A stretch of 64,000 bases of DNA from Oceanimonas smirnovii ATCC BAA-899 (GCF_000381965.1 NZ_KB908454.1:62001-126000); one strand, 5' to 3'. Shown: positions 1 to 10,255, numbered from the stretch's first letter. Translations and numbers: made by a program. The notes: generated by a model not told the origin, from the sequence alone.

Positions 1-1372
1 AGCCATTGCCAGAGGCAGGGCGGCCGCTACCGCCCTGTTGCCCGAGCTGTTGCCGCTGGCGCTGAGTGAGCAGGATTATATTGATTACCGTAACCGCAAG
101 CTGGACAGACGCGCCCGGCTGCAGCGCAGTGATGTGGTGTTTCTCGACCGGGTTGAAGTGGAAGGCAATGCCAGCCTGAGCGAGGCCGTGATCCGTGATG
201 CGCTGGGGCTTCAGCCCGGTGACTTTCACCAGACCGAAGAGCTGGAGCAGGGGGTGCGCCGGCTCTATGCGCTGGATGCCTTTGAGCAGGTCAGTTACCG
301 CATTGAAGAGCGGGACGGCGAGCAGGTGCTGACGGTGCAGACCACGGAAAAAGGCTGGGGCCCGGGCTTTGTGGATCTCAAGTTTGCACTGGAAGATGAC
401 TTCTCCAGCCGCACCAGTTATGAGATTGGTGCTCAGTTTCGCCGCACCAATATCAATATGCTGGGGGGCGAGTGGCTGGCTGAAGTCACCCTGGGCAGCA
501 ACAAGCTGCTGGCCACCGAGTTCTACACGCCGCTGGATACCGACTACGACTTTTTCTGGAAGGCCAGGGGGGAATATGAGAAGCGCCGGCGCACTTTTTT
601 TATTGAGCCCGGTGACGAAACCTATGAGCAGTTCGGCCGGCTCACTACCCTGGACTTTGATTATTCCACCTGGAGCCTGCTGAGCGAGCTGGGCTATAAC
701 CTCAACCCCTGGAGTGAGCTGGCCCTGGGTTTTCAGGGGCTGACCGGCAGCATAGAGGCGCGGAATCTGGACGGCGGGCTGGATGTGTTCTCTGCCGGAC
801 CTTATCTGAGAGTGACCCATGACACGCTGGATAATGTATTTTTCCCCACCCGCGGGGAAAGTGCCGGGCTGACCCTGGGCTATTACCGCAACCGGCTGGA
901 AGGGCAGGGTAATAATGAAAACGTCACCGGCCTTGACTATGAACTGGACTGGCTGCGCCCCTGGAATGCCGGCCGTCATACTCTGATCACCAAGCTGACG
1001 CTGGGAGGCTCTACCGCCGAGCAGCCGCTGCCGGTGTTTGCCCGCAGCCTGGGAGGATTATTCAATTTGTCCGGTTATCAGAGCGAGCAGCTCAGCGGCC
1101 GCTACAGCGGTCTGGCCGGACTGCTCTATCACTACCGCTGGCTGGATAATGACTTTGGTGCTTTTCGCTCACCTGTCTATCTGGGTACTTCACTGGAGCG
1201 GGGGGGCGTATGGAACTCGGGTGCCGATGTGGGCTGGGATGAATCACTGACAGCCGGTAGCATATTCGTTGGTGTAGACACCAACTGGGGGCCGCTCTAT
1301 CTGGCATTTGGTCAGGCTGACGGGAATAAAAGCAGCATCTACCTCTATTTTGGCAATCTGTTCAGCTTTTAA
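1..1372 (+). CDS. Patatin-like phospholipase with C-terminal POTRA and beta-barrel (3' part only)
   Basis: The reading frame is open from the first bases of the window, so only the C-terminal part is seen; the TTG at 38 is not taken as the real start. The visible protein has a POTRA-like stretch (roughly VVFLDRVEVEGNASLSEAVI to about residue 100), then a barrel with many Tyr/Gly alternations ending in Phe (LFSF), typical of Omp85/surface-antigen domains. This arrangement is known from NTE/RssA-family patatin phospholipases of the outer membrane (PlpD-like). The catalytic patatin domain (Ser-Asp dyad) would lie upstream of the window and cannot be checked. A stand-alone Omp85 protein is the alternative; the residues before the POTRA (ALSEQDYIDYRNRKL) fit the patatin-linked type better. 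Confidence 0.75.
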   Translation, partial: AIARGRAAATALLPELLPLALSEQDYIDYRNRKLDRRARLQRSDVVFLDRVEVEGNASLSEAVIRDALGLQPGDFHQTEELEQGVRRLYALDAFEQVSYRIEERDGEQVLTVQTTEKGWGPGFVDLKFALEDDFSSRTSYEIGAQFRRTNINMLGGEWLAEVTLGSNKLLATEFYTPLDTDYDFFWKARGEYEKRRRTFFIEPGDETYEQFGRLTTLDFDYSTWSLLSELGYNLNPWSELALGFQGLTGSIEARNLDGGLDVFSAGPYLRVTHDTLDNVFFPTRGESAGLTLGYYRNRLEGQGNNENVTGLDYELDWLRPWNAGRHTLITKLTLGGSTAEQPLPVFARSLGGLFNLSGYQSEQLSGRYSGLAGLLYHYRWLDNDFGAFRSPVYLGTSLERGGVWNSGADVGWDESLTAGSIFVGVDTNWGPLYLAFGQADGNKSSIYLYFGNLFSF

Positions 1373-1474
1373 TGTTAATGGCTTGTTGATGCTTGAAATT
1401 GTGGCTTATGCACGGAAATGCTATTCAAAACATGGCGTTAGTCAAACATTCGACCAAAGGTAGGGCAGGCCGGA

Positions 1475-1525
1475 TTTTAATTCACGGTTAAAACTAATAT
1501 ACTTTCGCGGCGTCTCACCGACGCC
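1475..1525 (+). promoter_or_regulatory. Candidate acnB promoter and 5' leader hairpin
   Basis: A TATACT -10 at 1498-1503 has a weak TTTTAA -35 at 1475-1480 with 17 bp spacing. Just downstream, GGCGTC (1509-1514) and GACGCC (1520-1525) form a small hairpin that would sit at the extreme 5' end of the transcript. The rest of the 215-base gap upstream of acnB shows no gene. Confidence 0.35.
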
Positions 1526-1587
1526 CAAGGCCCCCTATAAAGGATACTTACGCCCGTGGTGGCGAATGATAATAAGAGGATACAGTC

Positions 1588-4185
1588 GTGCTTGAAGCCT
1601 ATCGTAAACACGTCGAAGAACGTGCCGCTGAGGGAGTGGTTGCCAAACCGCTCGACGCAGAGCAAGTTGCTGCCCTGGTTGAATTACTCAAAAACCCGCC
1701 CGCTGGCGAAGAATCTTTCCTCTACGAACTCCTTTCCACTCGCATTCCCCCCGGTGTTGATGAAGCTGCCTATGTAAAGGCCGGTTTTCTTGCTGCTGTG
1801 GCCAAGGGCGAAGTGAGCTCGCCGGTCGTGTCTGCCGAGCAGGCCACACAACTGCTGGGCACCATGCAGGGTGGTTACAACATTGCTCCGCTGGTTGAGC
1901 TGCTGGACGTGGACGCCCTGGCGCCCATCGCCGCCAAGGCCCTGAGCCACACTCTGCTGATGTTTGACGCTTTCCACGATGTGGACGAAAAAGCCAAGGC
2001 CGGCAATGCCTTTGCCAAGCAGGTAATGCAGTCCTGGGCCGAGGCCGAGTGGTTCCTGGAGCGCGCGCCTCTGGCTGACAAGATCACCATGACCGTATTC
2101 AAGGTGCCCGGTGAAACCAACACCGATGACCTGTCTCCGGCCCAGGACGCCTGGTCCCGCCCCGACATTCCGCTGCACGCCCAGGCCATGCTGAAAAACG
2201 CCCGTCCCGGCATTGAGCCCGATGAAGACGGTGTGATCGGCCCCATCACCGCCATTGAAGCCCTGAAGCAAAAAGGTCATCCGCTGGCTTATGTGGGCGA
2301 CGTGGTCGGCACCGGCTCCAGCCGCAAGTCCGCCACCAACTCCGTGCTGTGGCACATGGGCGACGACATTCCGTTTGTGCCCAACAAGCGCGCCGGCGGC
2401 ATCTGCATTGGCAGCAAAATCGCCCCCATCTTCTTCAACACCATGGAAGATGCCGGTGCCCTGCCCATTGAATGTGATGTGACCAAGCTGAACACCGGCG
2501 ATGTGATCGACATTTACCCCTATGAGGGCAAAATCTGTCGCCATGGCAGTGACGAGGTACTGAGCACCTTCAAACTGAAAACCGACGTGCTGCTCGACGA
2601 AGTGCGCGCCGGCGGCCGTATTCCGCTGATCATCGGTCGTGGTCTGACCGACAAGGCCCGTGAAGCGCTGGGCCTGGCCCCGTCCGAGGTATTCAAGCGT
2701 CCGGCACCGGTGGCCGACTCCGGCAAGGGCTTTACGCTGGCCCAGAAAATGGTGGGCAAGGCCTGCGGCGTTAAGGGCGTACGCCCCGGTCAGTACTGCG
2801 AGCCCAAGATGACCACAGTGGGTTCTCAGGACACCACCGGCCCCATGACCCGGGACGAGCTGAAAGATCTGGCCTGTCTGGGCTTCTCCGCCGACCTGAC
2901 CATGCAGTCGTTCTGTCATACCGCGGCTTATCCCAAGCCGGTGGACGTTAATACGCATCACACTCTGCCCGACTTCATCATGAACCGGGGCGGCGTGTCA
3001 CTGCGTCCGGGTGACGGTGTTATTCACTCCTGGCTGAACCGCATGCTGCTGCCCGACACCGTCGGCACCGGCGGTGACTCCCACACCCGTTTCCCCATCG
3101 GTATCTCGTTCCCGGCGGGCTCCGGCCTGGTGGCCTTTGCCGCCGCCACTGGCGTGATGCCCCTGGACATGCCGGAATCCGTGCTGGTGCGCTTCAAGGG
3201 CGAAATGCAGCCCGGCATCACCCTGCGCGACCTGGTTCACGCCATTCCTTACTACGGCATTCAGCACGGTCTGCTGACCGTAGCCAAGGAAGGCAAGATC
3301 AACGAATTCTCCGGCCGGGTGCTGGAAATTGAAGGTCTGCCCCAGCTGAAGGTGGAACAAGCCTTTGAACTGGCCGATGCCACCGCCGAGCGCTCCGCCG
3401 CCGGTTGTACCATCAAGCTGGATAAAGAGCCGATCATCGAGTACCTGAACTCCAACATAGTGATGCTGAAGTGGATGATCGCCGAAGGTTACGGTGACAA
3501 GCGTACTCTGGAACGCCGCATCAAGGGCATGGAAGAGTGGCTGGCCAACCCCGAGCTGATGGAAGCCGATGCCGATGCCGAGTACGCCCACGTGCTGGAA
3601 ATCGACATGAGCGAGATCAAGGAGCCGATCCTGTGTGCCCCGAATGATCCCGACGATGCCCGTCTGCTGTCTGACGTGACCGGCGAGAGCATCGATGAAA
3701 TCTTCATCGGCTCCTGCATGACCAACATCGGTCACTTCCGGGCCGCCGGCAAGCTGCTCGACAAGTTCAAGGGCCAGCTGCCGACCCGCCTGTGGGTGGC
3801 ACCGCCCACCAAGATGGACAAGGATCAGCTCACCGCCGAAGGCTACTACGGTATCTTTGGCCGGGTGGGTGCCCGCATCGAGATTCCGGGCTGCTCTCTG
3901 TGTATGGGTAACCAGGCGCGGGTAGGGGACAACACTACCGTGGTGTCCACCTCTACCCGTAACTTCCCCAACCGTCTGGGCAAGGGTGCCAACGTGTACC
4001 TGGCGTCTGCCGAGCTGGCTGCCGTGGCTGCCATTCACGGTAAGCTGCCCACCGTGGCCGAATACCTGGAATACGCCCAGGAGCTGAACGCCACCGCTGC
4101 CGACACTTATCGTTATCTGAACTTCGATGAGCTGGACAGCTACGTGGAAAAAGCCAATACGGTGATAGTGCAGCAGGCCGTTTAA
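1588..4185 (+). CDS. acnB: Bifunctional aconitate hydratase B / 2-methylisocitrate dehydratase
   Basis: AcnB interconverts citrate and isocitrate in the TCA cycle and can rehydrate 2-methyl-cis-aconitate in the methylcitrate cycle. The GTG start at 1588 follows AAGAGGATACA. At 865 aa it has the same length as the E. coli enzyme, with the AcnB-specific N-terminal HEAT-like domain, then the swivel domain, then the 4Fe-4S catalytic domains. The three cluster cysteines fall at 710 (GSCMTN), 769 and 772 (CSLC), as in E. coli AcnB. It is monocistronic, with a terminator directly behind. Members of this family can also bind mRNA when the cluster is lost; nothing in the sequence tests that. Confidence 0.98.
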   Translation: MLEAYRKHVEERAAEGVVAKPLDAEQVAALVELLKNPPAGEESFLYELLSTRIPPGVDEAAYVKAGFLAAVAKGEVSSPVVSAEQATQLLGTMQGGYNIAPLVELLDVDALAPIAAKALSHTLLMFDAFHDVDEKAKAGNAFAKQVMQSWAEAEWFLERAPLADKITMTVFKVPGETNTDDLSPAQDAWSRPDIPLHAQAMLKNARPGIEPDEDGVIGPITAIEALKQKGHPLAYVGDVVGTGSSRKSATNSVLWHMGDDIPFVPNKRAGGICIGSKIAPIFFNTMEDAGALPIECDVTKLNTGDVIDIYPYEGKICRHGSDEVLSTFKLKTDVLLDEVRAGGRIPLIIGRGLTDKAREALGLAPSEVFKRPAPVADSGKGFTLAQKMVGKACGVKGVRPGQYCEPKMTTVGSQDTTGPMTRDELKDLACLGFSADLTMQSFCHTAAYPKPVDVNTHHTLPDFIMNRGGVSLRPGDGVIHSWLNRMLLPDTVGTGGDSHTRFPIGISFPAGSGLVAFAAATGVMPLDMPESVLVRFKGEMQPGITLRDLVHAIPYYGIQHGLLTVAKEGKINEFSGRVLEIEGLPQLKVEQAFELADATAERSAAGCTIKLDKEPIIEYLNSNIVMLKWMIAEGYGDKRTLERRIKGMEEWLANPELMEADADAEYAHVLEIDMSEIKEPILCAPNDPDDARLLSDVTGESIDEIFIGSCMTNIGHFRAAGKLLDKFKGQLPTRLWVAPPTKMDKDQLTAEGYYGIFGRVGARIEIPGCSLCMGNQARVGDNTTVVSTSTRNFPNRLGKGANVYLASAELAAVAAIHGKLPTVAEYLEYAQELNATAADTYRYLNFDELDSYVEKANTVIVQQAV

Positions 4186-4212
4186 ACGCCGAATATATTC
4201 ACTCTGATATCA

Positions 4213-4239
4213 AAACCAGCCTTCGGGCTGGTTTTTTTA
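4213..4239 (+). terminator. Rho-independent terminator of acnB
   Basis: AACCAGCC-TTCG-GGCTGGTT hairpin followed by a run of seven T, 28 bases behind the acnB stop. Confidence 0.9.
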
Positions 4240-4298
4240 TGCCTGAAATAAATAGCGGAAACAGACATTTCAGAACTTGATCTAAATCAAATAATAAA

Positions 4299-4313
4299 TG
4301 AGAATTAGTATCC
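4299..4313 (+). promoter_or_regulatory. Candidate Fur box upstream of the TonB receptor
   Basis: TGAGAATTAGTATCC matches the 7-1-7 Fur core TGATAATnATTATCA at most positions and lies in an AT-rich region 45 bases before the receptor start. The iron-related products of the next two genes fit Fur repression. Inferred from sequence only. Confidence 0.6.
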
Positions 4314-4358
4314 TTTACAAAAGTATCTTTAAGTCTAAATACTAACAAGGAGTTGTCA

Positions 4359-6605
4359 GTGCGCACCTTTATTCGCTCAACCGCCGGTTCCCCCAAAACC
4401 ATGCTCAGTTCCGCCGTGGGGCTGGCCGTGGCCAGCATGGCGGTTCCTGCCTATGCCCAGCAGGATGTCACTCGTTTTGATACGGTCACCGTCAAGGATC
4501 AGCGGGAGCAGGCCTATAAGACGGAAGCGTCGGCCTCGAGCAAATATGTAAAGCCCCTGCTGGACACGCCCCAGACGGTCACAGTGGTACCGAAAGAAGT
4601 GATGGAAGAGCAGCAGGCGCTGAGCCTGCGCCAAGTGCTGTCCAATGTGTCCGGCATCACCTTTGATGCAGGCGAGGGCGGCGGCGGCTCCGGTGACAAA
4701 ATCAATATTCGTGGTTTCAGCGCCAACGCCAACATGCAGATTGACGGCCTGCGTGACAGCAGCCAGAACAACCGCACCGACACCTTTAACATCGAGCAGG
4801 TGGAAGTGCTGAAAGGCCCCAATTCGGTGTTTGGCGGTGCCGGCACCACGGGCGGCGCCATCAACCAGGTAAGCAAGGCTCCCAAACAGCGTGACTTTGC
4901 CGAGCTGGGTGCCAGCCTGGGCACTGACAACTATCGCCGTGTGACCCTGGATGCCAACACTACCCTGGATGTGGGCGTGAACAGCGCCGCCCGCATCAAC
5001 CTGATGGCTCACGAGAACGACGTGCCCGGGCGCAATAACATTGATCGTCAGCGTTTTGGTATTGCGCCCTCGGTAACCATAGGGCTGAGCGAGCAGACTC
5101 AGGCCACCCTCAGCTACTTCCATCAGCAGGATGACAATCTGCCCGACTACGGCCTGCCGGCGCAAAACGGCAAGGTGCTGCCCGGTGTAGACAGAGAGAG
5201 CTACTTTGGCTGGCGCAACCTGGACGAAGAAAAAATTCAGTCCGATGCCATTACTCTCAAGCTTGAGCACCAGCTGAGCGATACCGCCCGCATCGAAAAC
5301 CAGACCCGCTACAGCCGGGTAGACAGAGACACCACTATTTCTGCATCTCATGTCAGTCTGGGTGAAAACCTGGGCGACAGGAATAATCCCAACTGGGTAG
5401 CTTTGCCGGATGGGCAATATCTGCCTGCCGGGCCGCAGGGCTACCGTCGCGATGCCAAAACCGAGCTGTGGATCAACCAGACCGGTGTGGCCTTTGAGTT
5501 TGACACCGGCGCTTTCAGGCATGACATGCTGGTAGGCGGCGAGATTTCGCGCGAGACCTATGATCTGACCTCCGGCAGCGATAACCTGAGTGGTAATTAT
5601 CCGGCCAATGGCTTTGATCTCTACCATCCGCCGGGGCACTGGAGCGGGCCCGTCAATTATAAAAACAGCGGCGGTACCGAGGCGGCGCTGAACACGCGGG
5701 CACTGTATGTGTTTGATACCATTACGCTGCACCCGCAGTGGGATCTGAGTCTGGGCGCGCGCCAAGACTGGATCTCGGGTGATACCTCCAATAAGGTCAG
5801 CGGTGATACCATCTCTACCAGTGATCGAATGTTCAGTGGTCGTGCCGGTATTGTTTATAAGCCTGCCGATAATGGCCGTATTTACCTGGCTTACGGTACT
5901 TCCTTTAATCCGTCTGCCGAAGCGCTGGCCACCTCAGGCAGTTTGCCGCTGCGGGGGGCTGCCGGTGCCGAAAGCCTGGAGCCTGAGAAGAATGAAACCT
6001 GGGAGCTGGGTACCAAGTGGGAGCTGATGAACGGTCGTCTGGGGGTGGATGCGGCACTGTTCCGGGTTAACAAGAATAACGTCAATGAAAAAGACGCCAA
6101 CGATAACCTGTATAACGCGGGTGAACAGCGAGTACAGGGTGCCGAGCTGGGGCTGACCGGTGTGCTGACCGACGAATGGAAAGTGTTTGCCAACTATACT
6201 CTGCTCGACAGCGAAACCCTGAGCTCGGTGACCAACCCCGATGCAGTGGGCCGGGAGCTGCAGAACACCCCGCGCAACAGCGCCAACCTGTGGACCACCT
6301 ATGAGGTGATTCCGGGCGTGGAGCTGGGCTATGGCGCCCGCTATGTGGGCTCCCGTGCCGTGACCAGCAGCTCTGATACTCAAATCGACAGCTACTGGGT
6401 GCACAATGCCATGGCGTCTTATCGGGTTAATGAGGCTTTCAGCCTGCAGCTGAACGTGAACAACCTGTTTGATGAAGAATATGTAGAACGGGTTCGCGGC
6501 AGCAACGGCTCGGTTGATCCGGCCACCGGCATTCTGACCCGCAGCTCCGCCGTGGAGCTGGGTGATGGCCGCTCTGCCGTGCTCTCCGCCAACTACCGGT
6601 TCTGA
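4359..6605 (+). CDS. TonB-dependent siderophore receptor, Fiu/PiuA type
   Basis: Outer-membrane receptor that imports ferric siderophores with energy from TonB. The GTG at 4359 is chosen because AAGGAG (4347-4352) lies 6 bases before it; the TTG at 4353 is too close to that site. A signal peptide ends at AYA-QQ. The plug follows (DTPQTVTVVPKEVMEEQ, INIRGFSANANMQIDGLRD, VEVLKGPNSVFGG), then a barrel ending in Phe (LSANYRF). About 748 aa, usual for the family. The closest named type is the catecholate receptor Fiu/PiuA, supported by the PiuC-type gene behind it. The actual ligand cannot be read from sequence. Confidence 0.88.
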   Translation: MRTFIRSTAGSPKTMLSSAVGLAVASMAVPAYAQQDVTRFDTVTVKDQREQAYKTEASASSKYVKPLLDTPQTVTVVPKEVMEEQQALSLRQVLSNVSGITFDAGEGGGGSGDKINIRGFSANANMQIDGLRDSSQNNRTDTFNIEQVEVLKGPNSVFGGAGTTGGAINQVSKAPKQRDFAELGASLGTDNYRRVTLDANTTLDVGVNSAARINLMAHENDVPGRNNIDRQRFGIAPSVTIGLSEQTQATLSYFHQQDDNLPDYGLPAQNGKVLPGVDRESYFGWRNLDEEKIQSDAITLKLEHQLSDTARIENQTRYSRVDRDTTISASHVSLGENLGDRNNPNWVALPDGQYLPAGPQGYRRDAKTELWINQTGVAFEFDTGAFRHDMLVGGEISRETYDLTSGSDNLSGNYPANGFDLYHPPGHWSGPVNYKNSGGTEAALNTRALYVFDTITLHPQWDLSLGARQDWISGDTSNKVSGDTISTSDRMFSGRAGIVYKPADNGRIYLAYGTSFNPSAEALATSGSLPLRGAAGAESLEPEKNETWELGTKWELMNGRLGVDAALFRVNKNNVNEKDANDNLYNAGEQRVQGAELGLTGVLTDEWKVFANYTLLDSETLSSVTNPDAVGRELQNTPRNSANLWTTYEVIPGVELGYGARYVGSRAVTSSSDTQIDSYWVHNAMASYRVNEAFSLQLNVNNLFDEEYVERVRGSNGSVDPATGILTRSSAVELGDGRSAVLSANYRF

Positions 6606-6637
6606 TAACAACATCGTCTGTCATATCGGGTAACGTC

Positions 6638-6740
6638 GGACCAAGGAATAACTTCACGACACGCTTCAAGCACTTCCCTGTGTCGCTCGGCAAATGCCAT
6701 CCATGGCATTTGATCGGTCGTGAAGCCATTTCCTTGGTCC
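6638..6740 (+). repeat. Structured palindromic intergenic element, copy A
   Basis: Outer arms GGACCAAGGAA (6638-6648) and TTCCTTGGTCC (6730-6740) pair perfectly; an inner stem CTTCACGAC (6652-6660) pairs with GTCGTGAAG (6717-6725). Inside are two hairpins, CAC/GTG (around 6671-6682) and CAAATGCCAT/ATGGCATTTG (6691-6712). The core shares ACGCTTCAAG and CGCTCGG with the other copies. It sits between the receptor gene and piuC, both on the plus strand. Confidence 0.85.
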
Positions 6741-6852
6741 TCCTTATCGACAAACAGAGCCGTCTGAAATGAGCCTCTGGATAACCCACATAAATTTAAG
6801 CCAAGCCCCTGCCGGGGCTTTATTTGTTTAGCAAGAAAGCGAGAATTTCATC

Positions 6853-7533
6853 ATGATGCTGCATATACCCGGCGTGCTCAGCGCCGAACAGGTGGCCGAA
6901 TGCCGCAAGCTTTTGCTGGCGGCCGACTGGATAGACGGCAATGCCACCGCCGGTTTTCAGTCGGCTCAGGCCAAAAACAACCTGCAACTGCCTGAAAACA
7001 GCGACACCGCTGCTGTGATTGGCAAAATGATCACAGAGGCGCTGGCCCGTCATCCGCTGTTTGTGGCGGCGGCGCTGCCGGAGAAAATCTTTCCGCCGCT
7101 GTTCAATTGCTATCAGGGCGGCCAGGCTTTCGGCATTCACGTAGACAATTCCATTCGTATGCACCCGGTTACGGGAGAGCGCATTCGTACCGATTTGTCG
7201 GCGACCTTGTTTTTCTGTGAACCGGAAGAATATGAAGGGGGCGAGCTGGTAGTGGAAGACACCTATGGCGCTCACAGCGTTAAACTACCGGCAGGAGATC
7301 TGATTCTGTATCCGTCTTCCAGCCTGCACAAGGTGCTGCCGGTGACGCAAGGGGCGCGTATCAGCTCGTTTTTCTGGATTCAGAGCATGGTGCGGGACGA
7401 TGGCCAGCGCAGTCTGTTGTTTGATCTGGACACCAGCATTCAGAACATTAACCAGCAGCTGGGAGCCGACAACGAGACCAGCATTCAGCTTACCGGTGTC
7501 TATCACAACCTGCTGCGCCGCTGGGCGCTTTGA
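6853..7533 (+). CDS. piuC: Fe(II)/2-oxoglutarate PKHD-type hydroxylase PiuC/YbiX
   Basis: A 226-aa cytoplasmic dioxygenase of the PKHD family. The iron-binding triad is visible as H96-x-D98 (IHVDNS) and H159 (SSLHKV), with R169 placed to bind 2-oxoglutarate. PiuC genes commonly lie beside Fiu/PiuA receptors and are Fur-regulated; the physiological substrate of the family is poorly known. The 247-base gap to the receptor gene holds repeat copy A, so co-transcription is likely but would be interrupted by a long hairpin. ATG codons at 6853 and 6856 are both possible starts; neither has a strong ribosome binding site. Confidence 0.9.
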   Translation: MMLHIPGVLSAEQVAECRKLLLAADWIDGNATAGFQSAQAKNNLQLPENSDTAAVIGKMITEALARHPLFVAAALPEKIFPPLFNCYQGGQAFGIHVDNSIRMHPVTGERIRTDLSATLFFCEPEEYEGGELVVEDTYGAHSVKLPAGDLILYPSSSLHKVLPVTQGARISSFFWIQSMVRDDGQRSLLFDLDTSIQNINQQLGADNETSIQLTGVYHNLLRRWAL

Positions 7534-7537
7534 GTGG

Positions 7538-7618
7538 GGAACAGGGAGCAGGAAAAGAAAAAGGGACCGGGAACCGCTTTTCACCAGTCCCCCAGTCCCT
7601 AATCCCGATTCCCTGATA
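7538..7618. repeat. G/C-run intergenic repeat (GGGATTAGGGAATGGGGA family), copy 1
   Basis: GGGAACAGGGAGCAGG on the left and CAGTCCCTAATCCCGATTCCC on the right of the short piuC-xanP gap. Related strings occur at 9783, 15914, 21661 and 39153. Confidence 0.5.
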
Positions 7619-7620
7619 GA

Positions 7621-9018
7621 TTACGCCTGCTGAGTTTCGGCGTCAGCGGCGTCGTCGGTCTCGGGCTTGCCCATCGGCATAATGATGTTCATTACAATGG
7701 CGGTAATGCCGCCGGCGGAGATGCCGGAAGCAAACACGTTCTTAATGATGTCGGGCATAAACTGCAGAATGTCCGGCTTCTGGGAAATACCCAGGCCCAT
7801 GCCAAAGGAAATGGCAATAATGAACAGGGCGCGGCGATCCAGTTTTTCACGGGACAGAATACGTACACCAGCGGCGGCAATAGAGCCGAACATTACCAGA
7901 GTGGCACCACCCAGTACCGGCTCGGGAATGCGCTGCACCAGGGTACTGATGGCCGGGAACAGGCCCATTACCACTAGAATGCCGGCTACATAAAAGCCCA
8001 CGTGGCGGCTGGCCACGCCGGTCATCTGAATCACGCCGTTATTCTGGCTGAAGGTGGATACCGGAAAGGTATTGAAGATGGAGGCCAGTGAGGAGTTAAC
8101 ACCATCACCCAGCACACAGCCCTTGAGACGGCTCATGTATACAGGGCCGGATACGGGTTCGCCGGAGACTTCCGACGTGGCGGTGGTATCGCCAATGGCT
8201 TCCAGTGAGGTGATCACATATACCAGCACCAGCGGAATAAACAGGGATGCATCAAAACCCAGACCATATTGCATGGGAATGGGGAGGGCAATGGTCGGCA
8301 GGCTGCCGGACAGCGGTGCCAGCTTGCCCATATACCAGGCCAGCAGGGTACCTGCGACCATGGCTACCAGAATGGAAGACAGCCGGATATAAGGATTACG
8401 GCTGCGATTCATCAGAATAATAATGCCGAGCACAGTACCTGCCAGAGCCAGATTTTCCAGCGAACCGAATTCACCGGCTTCCATGGCACCAAAGCCACCA
8501 CCGATTGAGGTAAGGCCCAGCTGGATCAGGGTCAGGCCGATCAGGGTCACGATAATGCCGCTGACCAGCGGGGAAATAATGCGCCGGGCCAGGTGCAGAA
8601 AACGGGAAATAATCATCTCGGTAGGTGCGGCCAGCAGCGCAGTACCAAAAATCGCCGCCAGCATGGCTTCGGTGGTCACGCCGCCGTCTTTCATGGCCAG
8701 ACCACTGGCAATGATAGGACCAAGAAAGTTAAAGCTGGTGCCCTGAATGGACAGCAAACCCGTGCCCACAGGACCAAACCGTTTCATCTGAATAAAGGAG
8801 GCAACACCGGTAATGAACAACGACATGCTGATGATATGGGCGGTGTCGGTAGCAGGAATGCCCAGCGCCTGGCAGATGATCAGTGGCGGAGTGATAACCG
8901 CCACGAACAAGGCCAGCAGGTGCTGAATGGCGGCGAACAGAGACTGCATAAACGGCGGCTTGTCGTGAAGCCGGTACACCAGATCACTCTGGTGCGAAGA
9001 TTGCTGCGTGTTGGACAT
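7621..9018 (-). CDS. xanP: Xanthine permease, NCS2 family
   Basis: A 465-aa inner-membrane nucleobase:proton symporter of the NAT/NCS2 family. It matches the XanP (YicE) pattern: LIYRL-like N-terminus ([10 protein letters not shown]), [27 protein letters not shown], the signature [15 protein letters not shown], and [14 protein letters not shown]. About 12-14 hydrophobic segments can be traced. XanP of E. coli is a high-affinity xanthine transporter; the NAT signature supports a purine base, xanthine by similarity. It stands alone, divergent from yacL and convergent with piuC. Confidence 0.92.
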   Translation of the reverse strand: MSNTQQSSHQSDLVYRLHDKPPFMQSLFAAIQHLLALFVAVITPPLIICQALGIPATDTAHIISMSLFITGVASFIQMKRFGPVGTGLLSIQGTSFNFLGPIIASGLAMKDGGVTTEAMLAAIFGTALLAAPTEMIISRFLHLARRIISPLVSGIIVTLIGLTLIQLGLTSIGGGFGAMEAGEFGSLENLALAGTVLGIIILMNRSRNPYIRLSSILVAMVAGTLLAWYMGKLAPLSGSLPTIALPIPMQYGLGFDASLFIPLVLVYVITSLEAIGDTTATSEVSGEPVSGPVYMSRLKGCVLGDGVNSSLASIFNTFPVSTFSQNNGVIQMTGVASRHVGFYVAGILVVMGLFPAISTLVQRIPEPVLGGATLVMFGSIAAAGVRILSREKLDRRALFIIAISFGMGLGISQKPDILQFMPDIIKNVFASGISAGGITAIVMNIIMPMGKPETDDAADAETQQA

Positions 9019-9315
9019 ATTTTTTCCGGTATGTATCTACGGGTGTTGGTTTTGTTATGGTTATTTCTGGCCTGTGGTTGAAAACGCACTCGGCTGAAGG
9101 GCGCATAGGATACTGGATAAGCAGGCTGACGACCAGTAACCGGATGCAAAACGAGCATAAAATGTATGCATTTTTTGTTCGCTTTATCATCACCTGACCG
9201 AAAAGTTGGTTTACCGGGACAAAATTCGTCACTTTGCTTTTTTACTCGAATGCTACTTGTGAGCGAATGAACCACCTCGTTAAAATAGCGCTCTTTTGTG
9301 CCGGAAAGCTGCACC

Positions 9316-9675
9316 ATGGAATTTGAATTTTTACGTGATCTGGACGGCCGCTGCCGTGCCCGGTGCGAGATGGGCCATGAGGCCTTTGGGCAATGGCTGA
9401 CCGACGAGGTAACTGCGGCTGAAGCAGGATGGTTGCTGAATACCATCACTCGACTCGACGCTCAGCCCCAGGAGGAGTTTCGTAAGGTATATGCCGAATT
9501 CACGCTGGCACTGAGTGACGGCGAAGCTGAGCTGACCGGCCACGGTCTGGCTTTTGACAGCGAGGCGCTGGAAGAGGGCATGAGCTATTACGATGACGCC
9601 CACTACGCCGGCTGCGGCCTGGACGATCTCGCCCGCCTGCTAACCCAATGGCGGGAGTTCATTCAAGGCCGGTGA
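9316..9675 (+). CDS. yacL: UPF0231 family protein YacL
   Basis: A 119-aa protein of unknown function. The N-terminus MEFEFLRDLDGRCRARCEMGH and the segment LEEGMSYYDDAHYAGCGLDD line up well with E. coli YacL (MDYEFLRD..., EEGMNYYDEE). The ATG at 9316 is preferred over the GTG at 9298, giving the family length (E. coli 120 aa). YacL lies beside acnB in enterobacteria; here it is separated from acnB by 5 kb. The 297 bases between it and xanP contain no gene and no clear operator. Confidence 0.85.
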   Translation: MEFEFLRDLDGRCRARCEMGHEAFGQWLTDEVTAAEAGWLLNTITRLDAQPQEEFRKVYAEFTLALSDGEAELTGHGLAFDSEALEEGMSYYDDAHYAGCGLDDLARLLTQWREFIQGR

Positions 9676-9705
9676 GGAGTGAGGGGACGGAAGTGAGGAG
9701 TAGAC

Positions 9706-9779
9706 GCCGCTTCAGCTGGCGCAAGCAGGCGGCTCCTGCATTACAGGCCTGCTGCGCAGCCCCTGCCAGCTAAAGCGGC
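9706..9779. repeat. Palindromic intergenic element between yacL and arfB
   Basis: Left arm GCCGCTTCAGCTGGC (9706-9720) pairs with GCCAGCTAAAGCGGC (9765-9779). A second stem inside pairs GCGCAAGCAGGC (9719-9730) with GCCTGCTGCGC (9747-9757), and AGTAG/CTACT extends the outside. Unrelated in sequence to copies A-E. It lies between converging genes and could end both transcripts. Confidence 0.65.
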
Positions 9780-9782
9780 AGC

Positions 9783-9810
9783 TACTAATCCCCATTCCCT
9801 ATTCCCCGCT
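9783..9810. repeat. G/C-run intergenic repeat, copy 2
   Basis: ACTAATCCCCATTCCCTATT is the reverse complement type of the same short repeat seen at 21661 and 39153. Confidence 0.45.
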
Positions 9811-10226
9811 CACAGCTTTACTTTTCCTCGAGTGCTTTTGATCTTGCCCCTGTGGGTTTTGCTGTCGGTACGTCTGGCTTTGGCGGCCTTGCTGGGTTTG
9901 GTGGGGCGGCGTACTTTTACCGGTCTGCCGGCTTTCTGTAACAGGGCCACCAGCGCTTCTTTGGCGGCTTCCTTATTCATCAGCTGACTGCGCTCGCTTT
10001 CCACTCTGATCAGTATCAGGCCGCTTGGCAATATCCGGTGATCCTTCATTCTGGACAGGGCTTCTTTATAGATGCCGGGCAGGCTGGGGCTGTTGGCGTA
10101 ATCAAAGCGCAGCTGCACTGCAGAGTCGGTCTTGTTAACGTGCTGGCCGCCGGGGCCACCGGCCCGCATGGTAATAAACTCCAGTTCATTATCCGGGATG
10201 CTTACCCGGGCTGATATCTCCAGCAT
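9810..10226 (-). CDS. arfB: Alternative ribosome-rescue factor ArfB
   Basis: A 138-aa peptidyl-tRNA hydrolase that frees ribosomes stalled on mRNAs without a stop codon. The catalytic GGQ motif lies at residues 26-28 (RAGGPGGQHVNKTDS). The C-terminal tail is rich in Lys and Arg (KVRRPTKPSKAAKARR), the part known to enter the mRNA channel. The start at 10226 (MLEISARVSIPDNELEF) is chosen because AGAGGAAAGAGAG precedes it; the longer frame up to 10307 has no family match. It is divergent from glnK, and the NtrC site for glnK lies just upstream of its start. Confidence 0.93.
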   Translation of the reverse strand: MLEISARVSIPDNELEFITMRAGGPGGQHVNKTDSAVQLRFDYANSPSLPGIYKEALSRMKDHRILPSGLILIRVESERSQLMNKEAAKEALVALLQKAGRPVKVRRPTKPSKAAKARRTDSKTHRGKIKSTRGKVKL

Positions 10227-10239
10227 TCTCTCTTTCCTC

Positions 10240-10255
10240 TGCACCGTTTTGGTGC
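10240..10255 (+). promoter_or_regulatory. NtrC binding site
   Basis: TGCACCGTTTTGGTGC is a perfect match to the NtrC pattern TGCACC-n4-GGTGCA core. It is centred about 115 bp upstream of the sigma-54 promoter, the usual enhancer distance. GCACC and TTGTGCC half-sites around 10273-10291 could form a second, weaker site. Confidence 0.75.

Noticed and set aside
1684-2961. 425-aa open frame antisense to acnB, and a similar 346-aa one at 2998-4038
   Set aside because: They exactly shadow acnB, with low-complexity Gly/His-rich translation caused by the third-position GC bias of the real gene.
6638-6740. Insertion sequence remnant or MITE with target duplication
   Set aside because: No transposase, no consistent terminal sequence and no clear target duplication; the variable but paired arms fit a structural repeat better.
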